From Chloroflexota bacterium (GTDB lineage: Bacteria > Chloroflexota > Anaerolineae > Aggregatilineales > Phototrophicaceae): 32,582 bases of DNA. Positions 16,190-24,456 of the stretch are shown piece by piece. Each line of letters begins with the position of its first letter. Within the stretch, counting starts at the first letter, position 1. The stretch is from contig JAPOYT010000080.1 of assembly GCA_026706445.1 (NCBI GenBank), forward strand, positions 1 to 32,582, read 5' to 3'. A model generated the notes under the pieces. That model did no database searches. It had not been told where the DNA came from and was given only the letters and a program-made list of their open reading frames with translations. The translations under genes were made by a program, and so were the position numbers.

Positions 16190-17442
16190 GTCCGCCTCAG
16201 TTTTTCACAGACGACTTCTTCAAACACTTCCAGCAGGCGTTCGGCGATTCGCGACCAGGCGTATTCGCGCGCAATCCTAGACGCGGCCGCCCCCATGTCT
16301 GCCGTCCTGGAAGGTTCCGTGAGCAATTCAATGATGCATTCCGCCAACGAGATCGATTCGCGCGCCGGAATGTGGAAACCGGTCTCTTTGTCTCGAACAA
16401 GAAACTGCAAGCCACCGACCTGCGAGGCGATGACCGGCGTACCAGAAGACATCGCTTCCAGCGCGACCATGCCAAACGACTCGTAATCTGAAGGCATGAT
16501 CACCGCCGTCGCCGCCGCATAAAAGATTGGCAACTCGGCTTGCTCTTTCGCGCCGACGAAGCTAACCGCCTGATCTATGCCCAACTTGACGCTTAGCGCT
16601 TGCAGGCGACTCAATTCCCGATCGTGGATGCTCTGCGGGTCGCCGCCCACAATCATGAAATGCAGCTTTTGAAGCAGCGAAGGCGCTCGATCTCGAAGCA
16701 CATGAAGCGCCTCTAGTATCGTGTCGACTGCTTTAAGCGGCTCTATCCGCCCGACGAAGAGCAGCAAGTTGCTGCCGGGGCTAATTCCCAGCGTTTCACG
16801 CGCTCGCTCGCGCGAAATCAATTTGTTGAAGCGCTCGGTATTGACGCCCGGCGGAACCACCACAATCTGACGGCGGCCCGCCCGGTAAAGCCAGCGCAGC
16901 TGCGCCTGATCGGCCGGTGTCGCGGCAACCACACGGTCTGCCGACTGCAAAATGCGCAGCTCCGTCATAATGCGACGATCGGGCGGATAATATGCGTTGG
17001 CTTCAATGCGTTTCTTCATGTGACCAAGTGTATGGAACATGTGCGCGAAGCGAATGCCCCAGGCTTCCTTTAGCTTCGCCGCTACCCAGCCGCTGAGCCA
17101 ATAGTGGCTGTAGACGATGTCAAAACGCAGATTCTGCAAGGCGGCAAAAGCCATCAGATTGGCGGTGAATTCCGACAGGTGCTCGAACTGATCGTCTGGC
17201 GATAATGGCTGTGGCGGACCGGCCTCAAGAGAAATGACACGAACGTTTTCCCCAATTGACGCATCGACGGTAGCTTCCGTGGGTGATGAGCGCCGGGTAA
17301 AGATATCGACGAAGAGGCCTTTTGTGCCCAGTTCGCGCGATAACTCGCGAACATACACGTTCATGCCGCCTGTCTTGACGCCACCCATTGGCGCCAGAGG
17401 GCTCGTGTGTACGCTTAACACAGCGATGCGTTGAATTGGCAT
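16186..17442 (-). CDS. Glycosyltransferase, GT4 family (MshA/sucrose-phosphate-synthase-like)
   Basis: This is a GT-B fold retaining glycosyltransferase that uses a nucleotide-sugar donor in the cytosol; the acceptor is unknown. The N-terminal SVHTSPLAPMGGVKTGGMNV resembles the GGMNVYV loop of MshA and sucrose-phosphate synthases. The C-terminal donor domain shows LLFVGRIEPLKAVDTILEAL and the E-x7-E element in DYESFGMVALEAM, followed by SGTPVIAS and GG. There is no signal peptide. I use the ATG at 17442, where GGAG lies 5 nt upstream; a GTG two codons earlier is possible. It lies 28 bp after a GNAT gene on the same strand, suggesting a two-gene unit. A true MshA role (mycothiol) is not supported by neighbours. 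Confidence 0.85.
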   Translation of the reverse strand: MPIQRIAVLSVHTSPLAPMGGVKTGGMNVYVRELSRELGTKGLFVDIFTRRSSPTEATVDASIGENVRVISLEAGPPQPLSPDDQFEHLSEFTANLMAFAALQNLRFDIVYSHYWLSGWVAAKLKEAWGIRFAHMFHTLGHMKKRIEANAYYPPDRRIMTELRILQSADRVVAATPADQAQLRWLYRAGRRQIVVVPPGVNTERFNKLISRERARETLGISPGSNLLLFVGRIEPLKAVDTILEALHVLRDRAPSLLQKLHFMIVGGDPQSIHDRELSRLQALSVKLGIDQAVSFVGAKEQAELPIFYAAATAVIMPSDYESFGMVALEAMSSGTPVIASQVGGLQFLVRDKETGFHIPARESISLAECIIELLTEPSRTADMGAAASRIAREYAWSRIAERLLEVFEEVVCEKLRRT

Positions 17443-17470
17443 ACCCACTCCGCTATAAAAGCGGCCGAGC

Positions 17471-18475
17471 TTAAGACGCCCGGATATTCATCACCGCAGT
17501 GTCGCGTCCGCCCATGCGGTATTTGTAGGGCTCGTCGCCGCGCAAGAAATCATAATAGGCATAGCCCTGTTCAATGGCATGCCGGATGTTATAGGCGAGG
17601 AGAACGATTCCGGGGCTCAAGTCGCCAAAGTCTTCATGAGCGTGCCCGGAGTTATACACCATTACGCGGTTGCCGTATACAAAATTAATGTAGGCGGCGG
17701 CGCGCTCATCGTCGACCGTCAGAAAGTTTAGCTGAAGCCAGTTCCGCTCCTGCAGCAGCGGAACTATCGACTGAAAGAAGAGTAGATTGCTTTCGTCCTG
17801 CAAAAACCGCTCTTTCTCCGGATCGCTAGCCGCCATCAGCCGCACGAACTGCCTCACTTCTTCGCGCAAATCGTGGAGGCCATTTACGATATACCAGTCT
17901 ATCGACTGCTCGCGGCCTTGTATTCGCCGAATCTTCCTCCTCACTTCATGCCGCTGCTTCTTGTCCAACAGGCGTAGGTAGCTGGTCCAATCATCGGGCA
18001 ATTCGATGACCGGGCACACTTCCTGCTGTTCAACCGCCGCGCTGAAGCCACGACTTTCGAGCGCCGCCGGAAGCATCTCCTGCGTTGGCGAATCCTTTGG
18101 TATGTTGCAGAAATCCAGAATATCAAAGCGGGCGCGATGCGCTGCGAGGTAATCGGCAAACGCGCCGTATACTTCTTCCAGCTGAGCGCGATCCACGATG
18201 AAATCCAAATAATCGGTGACATCGACGCAGCCAATTATCTGGACTGAACGTCCACCTTCGGTCTCGGCGATAAACAGGGGCGCGATTCCTTTGATCACGC
18301 CATTCGCATGACAAGTCAAGATCCAGAGTTCGCCCGGCTTATACGCGTCCCACCAGGTACTTTGCCATTCCCAAGTGTAAAAGACGCGATTCATCGGCGC
18401 GCGCCCGAGCAATTCGTTCCAATCTGACTTCAGCTCTGCAAATGCGGATTCGTCGCGATAAGCGGTAATATCCAC
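17471..18475 (-). CDS. GNAT-fold acyltransferase (CelD/BcsL-like)
   Basis: The 334-residue product belongs to the double-GNAT, FemAB/CelD-like acetyltransferases (Acetyltransf_6 type), often found in polysaccharide or cell-envelope loci. The first GNAT-like half contains VFYTWEWQSTWWDAY. The second contains RHEVRRKIRRI, AAAYINFVYGNRVMVYNSG and the typical ending GYAYYDFLRGDEPYKYRMG. No signal or membrane segment is seen. The start is GTG at 18475-18473 with TAGG nearby; the following residues match the usual beginning of this family. Substrate and acyl donor cannot be deduced. It is transcribed together with the GT4 gene, so the pair may decorate the same glycan. Confidence 0.8.
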   Translation of the reverse strand: MDITAYRDESAFAELKSDWNELLGRAPMNRVFYTWEWQSTWWDAYKPGELWILTCHANGVIKGIAPLFIAETEGGRSVQIIGCVDVTDYLDFIVDRAQLEEVYGAFADYLAAHRARFDILDFCNIPKDSPTQEMLPAALESRGFSAAVEQQEVCPVIELPDDWTSYLRLLDKKQRHEVRRKIRRIQGREQSIDWYIVNGLHDLREEVRQFVRLMAASDPEKERFLQDESNLLFFQSIVPLLQERNWLQLNFLTVDDERAAAYINFVYGNRVMVYNSGHAHEDFGDLSPGIVLLAYNIRHAIEQGYAYYDFLRGDEPYKYRMGGRDTAVMNIRAS

Positions 18476-18585
18476 TCGAAACCTACACTCTCTAATCTGT
18501 GGCTAATCTTCCCGCGCCTATTCTGTGACAAGAATGAATCCGAAATTCTTACTTGCGCGAAGAAACCCGCCCACGCGGAGGGACA

Positions 18586-19443
18586 CTAGGCGCCGGTCTC
18601 TTTGGGCGTCGCCCCGTCATTGCCCCATTCCTTCCAGGACCCGTCATACAAGCGCAGATTGCGCGCGCCCGCCAATTCCAGCGCCAACATGCCAAATGAA
18701 GCCGAGACTCCCGAATTGCAGTAGATCACGGTGTCGCTGGCATCAAGCGCGACGCCATTCGCGGCGAAACGCTTTCGTAGGTTATGCGCGGTCTCTACGG
18801 TCTGGTCGTCCGCTACCATCGTTTTGCGCGGAATACTAATCGCTGTCGGAATATGACCCCCATGGCGCGCGCGTGAAGCGGCGCCGGCATATTCCGCCGG
18901 CGAGCGCACGTCAATCACTTGCATGTTTCCCGCTTCAATGCCGGTCATAATCTCTTCCGCCGCCTTTAGACGGGCGTTTACGCGCGGAACGAATTTCCTT
19001 GATTCCACTTGCGGCCGGTCAGCGCTCACGGGCCGCCCTTCGGCGAGCCACTTGTCCCAACCGCCATCGAGAATGAAGACATTTTCATGTCCGTAGTAGC
19101 GCAATGCCCAGCGCAGCCTGCAAGCGAACATGCTCGCGGCATTGTCATAGATAACCACGCGCGTGTCTTTGCCAATGCCGAGCGCGCCCATCAGTGCGGC
19201 AAAGCGTTCCGGCGCGGCGACATCACCTGACGGCGAACCCGGGTCCACGATATCAACTTGCCAGTCAACGAATACGGCATTTGGAATATGCGCTTCTTCA
19301 TAGCCAGCCCGATCGGTGAAGTAATGCGGCGGCGGTTCTGTTGGTGGCAGCACCTTGCCCCGCAGCTCGACAATCCGGATGTCTCGTTCGTTCAGATGCC
19401 GCTCGAGCCAGGCAGTTGTGACCAAGGGCGATTTCACGCTCAT
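18586..19443 (-). CDS. Tandem-rhodanese sulfurtransferase (thiosulfate or 3-mercaptopyruvate)
   Basis: Two rhodanese domains are visible. The N-terminal inactive one covers residues 8 to about 137, with VIYDNAASMFACRLRWALRYYGH and LDGGWDKW. The C-terminal catalytic one covers about 155-280, with VIDVRSPAEYAG, HIPTAISIP and the active-site loop C242-NSGVSAS. Such enzymes transfer sulfane sulfur to cyanide or thiols. The loop CNSGVS is nearer to the CGSGVT of mercaptopyruvate sulfurtransferases than to CRKGVT of rhodaneses, but the substrate is not certain. The 285-residue length is normal and there is no signal peptide. GGAGGGG lies just before the ATG. Confidence 0.9.
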   Translation of the reverse strand: MSVKSPLVTTAWLERHLNERDIRIVELRGKVLPPTEPPPHYFTDRAGYEEAHIPNAVFVDWQVDIVDPGSPSGDVAAPERFAALMGALGIGKDTRVVIYDNAASMFACRLRWALRYYGHENVFILDGGWDKWLAEGRPVSADRPQVESRKFVPRVNARLKAAEEIMTGIEAGNMQVIDVRSPAEYAGAASRARHGGHIPTAISIPRKTMVADDQTVETAHNLRKRFAANGVALDASDTVIYCNSGVSASFGMLALELAGARNLRLYDGSWKEWGNDGATPKETGA

Positions 19444-19515
19444 ACCCCTCCGCTCATTCGGAACAAATCTAGTTAATTTTACCCTTGATCACTTTCGGCG
19501 GCGAGTTCGGAATGA

Positions 19516-19544
19516 TTTCCCTCGCCCATCGATTTCGCTATAAT
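19516..19544 (+). promoter_or_regulatory. Possible promoter of the hydrolase-ligase fusion gene
   Basis: A perfect TATAAT lies at 19539-19544, 28 nt upstream of the ATG at 19572. At the ideal 17-nt distance stands TTTCCC (19516-19521), a poor -35 box. The call rests mainly on the -10. Confidence 0.4.
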
Positions 19545-19571
19545 TGTACGAAGCAAACAGATCGGAACTAA

Positions 19572-22070
19572 ATGAAGAAGCGAATTCGCGGGCTGAAGCG
19601 CGCCGTATTTCAGTTGGATTTCGATCTGTATCGCGTCAAAGTGCCGATAAGAGAATACTCGGGCGCGCGGCTGAGCGTCATTGATCTCTGGCCCCAAGAC
19701 CTTGAAAAGACTATATTCTTCCAGCATGGCTTCGCCGGCGTAGCTGAGTCTTGGGAATGGCAACTGACGCATTTCGCCAATCAGTATCGGGTCATCGCGC
19801 CCGATCTGCGCGGTCATGGACAGAGCGACGCGCCCCACAGCAAATATTCAATGCCGGAATTGATTCAGGACATGCACGATATTGTCGAGGCGCTTAACCT
19901 GCCCGAACAATTTGTGTTGGTCGGTCATTCTTTCGGCGGCGCCATCTGTATCGAGTTCGCCAATGCCTATCCGGAGCGTATCGCCAAACTTGTTCTGGTG
20001 GCGAGCGCCGGCGAGTATCCGCTGCCGAAGATCGCTTCCGCGCTGTTTCGCATCCCAGTGCATGTTGCGCTGCCGTTTTGGCGCTACCGCCGCCGCTGGG
20101 ATGCGGAATACCATGTGCTCAAGTCAATGTTTCACAACAACCTGCACGGCTGGCAAGCTTGGTCTCAACTGCGAGACATCAAAAACGAAACCTTGGTCAT
20201 CACGGGCGAGCGCGACAACTACTTTCCGCGCTACGTTTATGACGATGTCGCCAAGCTGATTCCCGGCGCCGAGGTGCGCGATATCGGTTCAGCCAAACAT
20301 AAAGTACAGTTGGAGCGCCACGAAGCGGTAAACCGGGCGATCGAGCGATTCGTCGAGACGTCGCGGCGCAGCAGTTGGCGCTCCATATCCGCTTCTGACG
20401 CGCTCGCGAAAGGCCGCCCATGGCTGGGGCACTACGACAAAGACATTCCGCATACGATACCCATCCCGCATCAGCCCTTATTTCGATTCTTGGAAAGCGC
20501 GGCCGATTGGGCGCCAAGGCGCGCAGCCACCGTCTTCTATGGCAAGACATTGAGCTATCGCGAATTAGAAGGCAAGGTCAACCAGTTTGCGCATGGATTG
20601 CGCGAACTCGGCGTTCAGACCGGTGATCGCGTACATATCGTCTTGCCAAATACGCCGCAATTCATCATCGCCTACTACGCCATCTTGAAGATCGGCGCGG
20701 TCGTCGTCTTGTCAAATCCGGACGCGAACGCAGATTTGATCGTCAGTCATGTTCGTGAAACGAGCGCGAAGGTTGTCATTACGCTGAGCGCATTTAGCAA
20801 GCTCGCGCAGTTGCTGCAAAAGCAGGCCGGCGCCGAAACCTTGGTCTTCACCGGTATCGGCAAGCACGTGACCACCAGCCGCGAAACGGGGTTCGGGCGT
20901 CATAAGCATCCCAGCTCTGCGGACGAAGCCCTCGCCCGCCGCATTGGCCGGTTCATGTCTGACATCATGGACGGTCAAGACAATAAGCCGCCCGCGGTTG
21001 AGGTAGCGCACACCGATCTGGCGGTTATTTCATATACTAGCGGTACTACCGGCAAGCCACGGGGCGTTCGCCTGACTCATCGCAATCTGGTGGCCAATGC
21101 GCTGCAAACACGCCATTGGATGCCCGAAATCGAATATGGCAACGAAATCGTGATGGCGGTCGTGCCGTTTGAACATAGCTACGGGATGACAGCCGCTATG
21201 AACCTGCCGATCTTGATCGCAGCAAAGATCGTGATCATCTCCGTATTTGAGTTGCAGCAAGTGCTGCAACAGATCCGACGCTACAAGCCGACATTGTTTC
21301 CTGGCGTGCCGTCAATGTTCACGCTGATCAATCAGGCCAAGAATGTGCGACATTATGGCTTGGACTCCATAAAAGCCTGCATCAGCGGCGCCGCGCCTTT
21401 GCCGGTTGAGGTGCAGGAAGCCTTCGAAAAACTGACGCGAGGCCGCCTGGTGGAAGGCTATGGCTTAACCGAAGCGGGTCCCGTTACCCATTCCAATCCA
21501 CTCTACGGCCTGCGCAAAGTCGGTTCGATCGGCGTACCCCTGCCCAATACCGATGCCAAAATAGTCGATTTGCTCACGGGAGAAGATATGCCCAACGGTC
21601 AAATCGGCGAGATGGTAGTCAAAGGACCCCAGGTTATGAGCGGGTATTGGCGGGCTAGAGCCGATGACGAATCCGTCCTGCGCGATGGTTGGCTCCACAC
21701 GGGCGATGTCGCCGTGATGGATGACGAGGGCTACTTCAAGATCATCAGCCGCAGACGCGATACCATCTTCACTGGCGACTACAGCGTATACCCGCGCGAT
21801 GTCGAAGAAGTGCTCTATGAACACAATAAGGTATTGGAAGCGGCGGTGGTGGGTGTTGGACGTGAAGCGGGCTGCCAGAAAATCAAGGCCTTTGTGGTTC
21901 CCCGCCCGAACAGCGCGCTATCCAAGGAGGAATTGCTAGATCTGTGCAAACGACGCCTGGAAGAATACGCCGTGCCCTGGGAGATCGAGTTTCGCGAATC
22001 ACTGCCGCGTTCCTTCATCGGCAAAGTTCTTCGCCGCGTGCTTCACGAAGAACATGATGGAATCCCCTGA
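19572..22070 (+). CDS. Alpha/beta-hydrolase fused to AMP-forming acyl-CoA synthetase
   Basis: This 832-residue protein combines two enzymes. Residues about 25-262 are an alpha/beta-hydrolase: oxyanion HGF (52-54), RGHGQSD (80-86), nucleophile Ser120 in VGHSFGG, acid D215 in GERDNYFP and a candidate His243 in AKHKVQLERHE. Residues about 282-832 are a complete acyl-CoA synthetase. It begins with the RPWLGHYD N-terminal signature, then the P-loop YTSGTTGKPRGV (488-499), GYGLTEAGP, WLHTGD and the C-terminal catalytic lysine in SFIGKVLRR. The hinge region reads SRRRDTIFTGDYSVYPRDVEEVL (residues quoted only for location), where most relatives have a KK-D-I-GG-F pattern. One plausible role is hydrolysis of an ester or thioester followed by activation of the acid to its CoA thioester. 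The substrate is unknown. No frameshift is seen between the halves. Confidence 0.88.
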   Translation: MKKRIRGLKRAVFQLDFDLYRVKVPIREYSGARLSVIDLWPQDLEKTIFFQHGFAGVAESWEWQLTHFANQYRVIAPDLRGHGQSDAPHSKYSMPELIQDMHDIVEALNLPEQFVLVGHSFGGAICIEFANAYPERIAKLVLVASAGEYPLPKIASALFRIPVHVALPFWRYRRRWDAEYHVLKSMFHNNLHGWQAWSQLRDIKNETLVITGERDNYFPRYVYDDVAKLIPGAEVRDIGSAKHKVQLERHEAVNRAIERFVETSRRSSWRSISASDALAKGRPWLGHYDKDIPHTIPIPHQPLFRFLESAADWAPRRAATVFYGKTLSYRELEGKVNQFAHGLRELGVQTGDRVHIVLPNTPQFIIAYYAILKIGAVVVLSNPDANADLIVSHVRETSAKVVITLSAFSKLAQLLQKQAGAETLVFTGIGKHVTTSRETGFGRHKHPSSADEALARRIGRFMSDIMDGQDNKPPAVEVAHTDLAVISYTSGTTGKPRGVRLTHRNLVANALQTRHWMPEIEYGNEIVMAVVPFEHSYGMTAAMNLPILIAAKIVIISVFELQQVLQQIRRYKPTLFPGVPSMFTLINQAKNVRHYGLDSIKACISGAAPLPVEVQEAFEKLTRGRLVEGYGLTEAGPVTHSNPLYGLRKVGSIGVPLPNTDAKIVDLLTGEDMPNGQIGEMVVKGPQVMSGYWRARADDESVLRDGWLHTGDVAVMDDEGYFKIISRRRDTIFTGDYSVYPRDVEEVLYEHNKVLEAAVVGVGREAGCQKIKAFVVPRPNSALSKEELLDLCKRRLEEYAVPWEIEFRESLPRSFIGKVLRRVLHEEHDGIP

Positions 22071-22119
22071 GCCTTAAGGCGAACGCGGACGATTCGCCAG
22101 CTTATTCTGCGCGCTGCGC

Positions 22120-22125
22120 TATAAT
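22120..22125 (+). promoter_or_regulatory. Possible -10 box for the LON-domain gene
   Basis: A perfect TATAAT stands 64 nt before the chosen ATG at 22189. No good -35 box lies 16-18 nt upstream (TTCGCC at 22093-22098 is 21 nt away). Low confidence. Confidence 0.3.
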
Positions 22126-22188
22126 AGAGCTTAGCGCTTTCAAAGAGCCTGATTGTGCCAACAACTGAAAAGACAGTGCCTTAATTCA

Positions 22189-22845
22189 ATGGTGACACTG
22201 CCTCTCTTTCCGCTAAATGTTGTGCTGTTTCCCGGCATGCAGCTTAAGCTGCACATCTTTGAAGAGCGCTACAAACTGATGATAAACAGTTGCATTGAAG
22301 CCAACGAACCCTTCGGCGTGGTGCTGATCAAAGAAGGGCGGGAAGTATCAGGCCCGATAGCGACATCTTTCGCGGTGGGCTGCGCCGCGGCAATAAGCGA
22401 TGTGCAGCGTCTGCCACTGGGCAGGATGAACATTACCGCAGTTGGTCAAAGGCGGTTTCACATTAAAGACATCGACCGTAGCAAGCCTTATTTGCTTGGT
22501 CATGTCGAATTCTTTATTCCAGCCGAAGATCAGCCTGAATTGGTGCGCCAGTACTGCCGCTTCCTGCGCCCGCTTGTAATTCGTTATTTGGAAGTGCTGA
22601 CCTCGAAGGAAGACGCCAGTTTTGACCCTCAGCAAATCCCGCATCAGCCACGGGCGATTGCGCAGATTGCGTCAATCCTCTTGAAAACGGACAATGCGCA
22701 GAAGCAAGAACTTCTGGCGATGCCAAGTTTGTCTCGCCTGCTCCTCACCCTCGTTGAGATTTACCGATTTGAAACTCTGCTGCTGAATGTGCGCATGTCG
22801 CCGCCGGACAAGGACTTCAATATCGGACCCTTTTCCAGCAACTGA
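22189..22845 (+). CDS. LON substrate-binding-domain protein
   Basis: The product (218 residues from this start) is a stand-alone homologue of the N-terminal domain of Lon protease, without the AAA+ or peptidase parts. LPLFPLNVVLFPGMQLKLHIFEERYKLM opens the domain (the key block is FPLNVVLFPGM). FGVVLI, GCAAAISDVQRLPLGRMNITAVGQRRF follows (key block GRMNITAVGQRRF), and a helical C-terminal half ends the protein. Such proteins are widespread; the role is presumed to be peptide or protein binding. I chose the ATG at 22189 because the conserved VTLPLFPL strand starts there. A TTG at 22153 is in frame but would add non-conserved residues. The ribosome site is weak. Confidence 0.85.
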   Translation: MVTLPLFPLNVVLFPGMQLKLHIFEERYKLMINSCIEANEPFGVVLIKEGREVSGPIATSFAVGCAAAISDVQRLPLGRMNITAVGQRRFHIKDIDRSKPYLLGHVEFFIPAEDQPELVRQYCRFLRPLVIRYLEVLTSKEDASFDPQQIPHQPRAIAQIASILLKTDNAQKQELLAMPSLSRLLLTLVEIYRFETLLLNVRMSPPDKDFNIGPFSSN

Positions 22846-22880
22846 AGCGGGCTGAACAGCCTAAACTTCACGTGATGCCA

Positions 22881-22929
22881 TGTACATACCGCCCAAGTAA
22901 TGTCGGCTGTACCAAGTAAAGTATGTACA
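22881..22929 (+). promoter_or_regulatory. Inverted repeat enclosing the SGNH gene start
   Basis: TGTACATAC (22881-22889) and GTATGTACA (22921-22929) are perfect 9-bp inverted copies separated by 31 nt. The right arm contains the ATG of the SGNH gene (22923). Between them, CCAAGTAA occurs twice as a direct repeat (22893-22900 and 22912-22919). This could be a protein-binding site, or an RNA stem hiding the start codon. No regulator is identified. Confidence 0.4.
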
Positions 22930-24152
22930 GCGCCGGGGTCAATGCCTTGAGAGACGCGCTAAACATATCGCTGAAGGCGCTTCTGCTCTTGCTGCTCACT
23001 ACTCTTATGCTGGAAGTGGCGCTGCAGTTGGTCTTTCCCCATTTGCCGCCGGCTGTCATCAAACGGATGCCTCAATATCAGGAACGGCTCGGGCATCGGC
23101 TCATTACTGAGCACGGCGCGCGCGAGTTTCCCGCCGGACAAGCTGTAGAATATGAAGTTTCTCCAATCAGCGGCGATCTCTACGATCTGAGCTGCATAAG
23201 GCCAGAGGATGCGCAACCGTTTGAACCATATCATGTGTCCTTTAAGCGCGACGAGCATGGTTTCCGCAATGACGAGCCATGGCCCGACGATGTAGATCTG
23301 GTCGTTATCGGCGACTCTTTCACCGCCGCCGAATTGATTCAACGTCCGTTCTGGCAGGGCCTTTCCGAATCAATGCTGACACTCGGTCTGCCAGGATCCG
23401 GCACGCTGGAACAGCAGCGACTCTTTGATGCCTTCGCCTTGCCGCGCCAACCGGAGCTGGTGATTCTTGCCTTCTTCGCTGGCAATGACTTGAATGACTC
23501 CGCCAGGTTTGCCGAAATGCTGCGAGCTGGCATGAACCGGCATGACCTGGCGCACAGCGGCAAAAGCCCGCTGGACTATTCCGTCGTGTTTCGCCTTTTC
23601 CAATTCGTCAGCGAGACCGCGACATCCAACCCGGATGCAGATTGCCACTACCCGATGATGGCGCGCGCCGATCCGCCTGCGCCGGTGGCGTTCTATAAGA
23701 AATTCCTCCCAGTCCTTGGCGCGGACAAGCAATCTCTGCGAAGCAGCGAGGCGTTTCAGTTGACAAAAACCAGCATCAGCGAAATGGCCGCCGCCCTTCA
23801 AGCGGTCGGCGCGGAATTACTATTAATGTACATTCCGCAGAAAGCGGAACTTTACTGGAATTACCTGGATGAAAAGAGTAAGCAGACGATTATCGACGTC
23901 GAGTCGCGCGATAGCCAACTTGCCGGACTCCAAGATATCGACATGAATCTGTCTTCCCAGCGCGATGCGATGCGGGAACTGGCGGAAGAGATCGGCATCG
24001 CAATCCTCGACTTGACTCCGCCGCTCGCGCAGGCCATTCGCGCCGGGCAATCGCCTTATTTCTTTGCGGACACGCATTGGAACCAGCTTGGTCATGATAT
24101 AGCCCGAAACGCCTTGCTCGACTTTCTGAATCGGTCTAATCTAAATGAATAA
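22923..24152 (+). CDS. Membrane-anchored SGNH/AlgX-AlgJ-like protein
   Basis: The 409-residue protein starts with a single hydrophobic segment (about 15-39, rich in Leu), which would anchor it with the catalytic part outside. The SGNH features are the nucleophile block VVIGDSFTAA (Ser132 in GDSF), FFAGNDLND (Asn block) and the Asp-His block DTHWNQLGHD with D383 and H385. The DTHW form is typical of AlgX/AlgJ-type O-acetyltransferases of exopolysaccharides rather than ordinary GDSL lipases. An upstream KRDEHGFRND motif is also common in this group. It probably transfers or removes acyl groups on a surface glycan or glycolipid. It opens a same-strand module with the carbamoyltransferase. The ribosome site is weak, and the start lies inside an inverted repeat. 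Confidence 0.8.
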   Translation: MYSAGVNALRDALNISLKALLLLLLTTLMLEVALQLVFPHLPPAVIKRMPQYQERLGHRLITEHGAREFPAGQAVEYEVSPISGDLYDLSCIRPEDAQPFEPYHVSFKRDEHGFRNDEPWPDDVDLVVIGDSFTAAELIQRPFWQGLSESMLTLGLPGSGTLEQQRLFDAFALPRQPELVILAFFAGNDLNDSARFAEMLRAGMNRHDLAHSGKSPLDYSVVFRLFQFVSETATSNPDADCHYPMMARADPPAPVAFYKKFLPVLGADKQSLRSSEAFQLTKTSISEMAAALQAVGAELLLMYIPQKAELYWNYLDEKSKQTIIDVESRDSQLAGLQDIDMNLSSQRDAMRELAEEIGIAILDLTPPLAQAIRAGQSPYFFADTHWNQLGHDIARNALLDFLNRSNLNE

Positions 24153-24217
24153 TCTGAGCGGTTCCACAGCTATCGGTTTATATTCTATGCGTAGCGCTCT
24201 CGCCATCAGCACGGAGC

Positions 24218-24454
24218 ATGACCTTGAAACAACTAATTGAGATCGCTTGGGATCGATTCAGCGTGAATTCCGCCATCGTCGCCGATCTCAATGGACGATT
24301 CATCGCGACCGCATTCTACTTTACGATCATGGTACCCTTCGGTCTGTTATCTGCAATCTTTATGGATCCGCTGCGCCGGAAAAAGGGCGCCGCAAGCTGG
24401 TCGCAACGAGAGCCGATACCTACGGACATTGCCTCAGCGAGAGAACAAGGCTAG
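24218..24454 (+). CDS. Small single-TM protein of the carbamoyltransferase module
   Basis: This 78-residue protein has one hydrophobic segment (about 28-48, ATAFYFTIMVPFGLLSAIF) followed by a basic patch (RRKK), so the N-terminus is probably outside by the positive-inside rule. The tail ends REPIPTDIASAREQG. I do not recognise a named family with certainty. Small membrane proteins (SxtJ/SxtK-type in the saxitoxin cluster) are known neighbours of O-carbamoyltransferases, and this may be a comparable partner. Its TAG is only 2 nt before the carbamoyltransferase ATG, which suggests translational coupling. The start is uncertain: the ATG at 24218 has GGAG only 1 nt away, whereas a TTG at 24224 has ideal 7-nt spacing. 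Confidence 0.7.
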   Translation: MTLKQLIEIAWDRFSVNSAIVADLNGRFIATAFYFTIMVPFGLLSAIFMDPLRRKKGAASWSQREPIPTDIASAREQG

Positions 24455-24456
24455 CA

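Noticed and set aside
22079..22098. Hairpin GGCGAA/TTCGCC after the fusion gene as a terminator
   Set aside because: A six-pair stem is present but the downstream sequence lacks a T run, so factor-independent termination is not supported.
22850..22861. Hairpin GGCT-gaac-AGCC after the LON-domain gene as a terminator
   Set aside because: The stem has only four base pairs and no T tract follows.
24247..24456. Seventy-codon in-frame extension of the carbamoyltransferase upstream of 24457
   Set aside because: It overlaps the small TM-protein gene in another frame and shows no family similarity. The family start MYILGISAFYHDS fits 24457, which has its own ribosome site.
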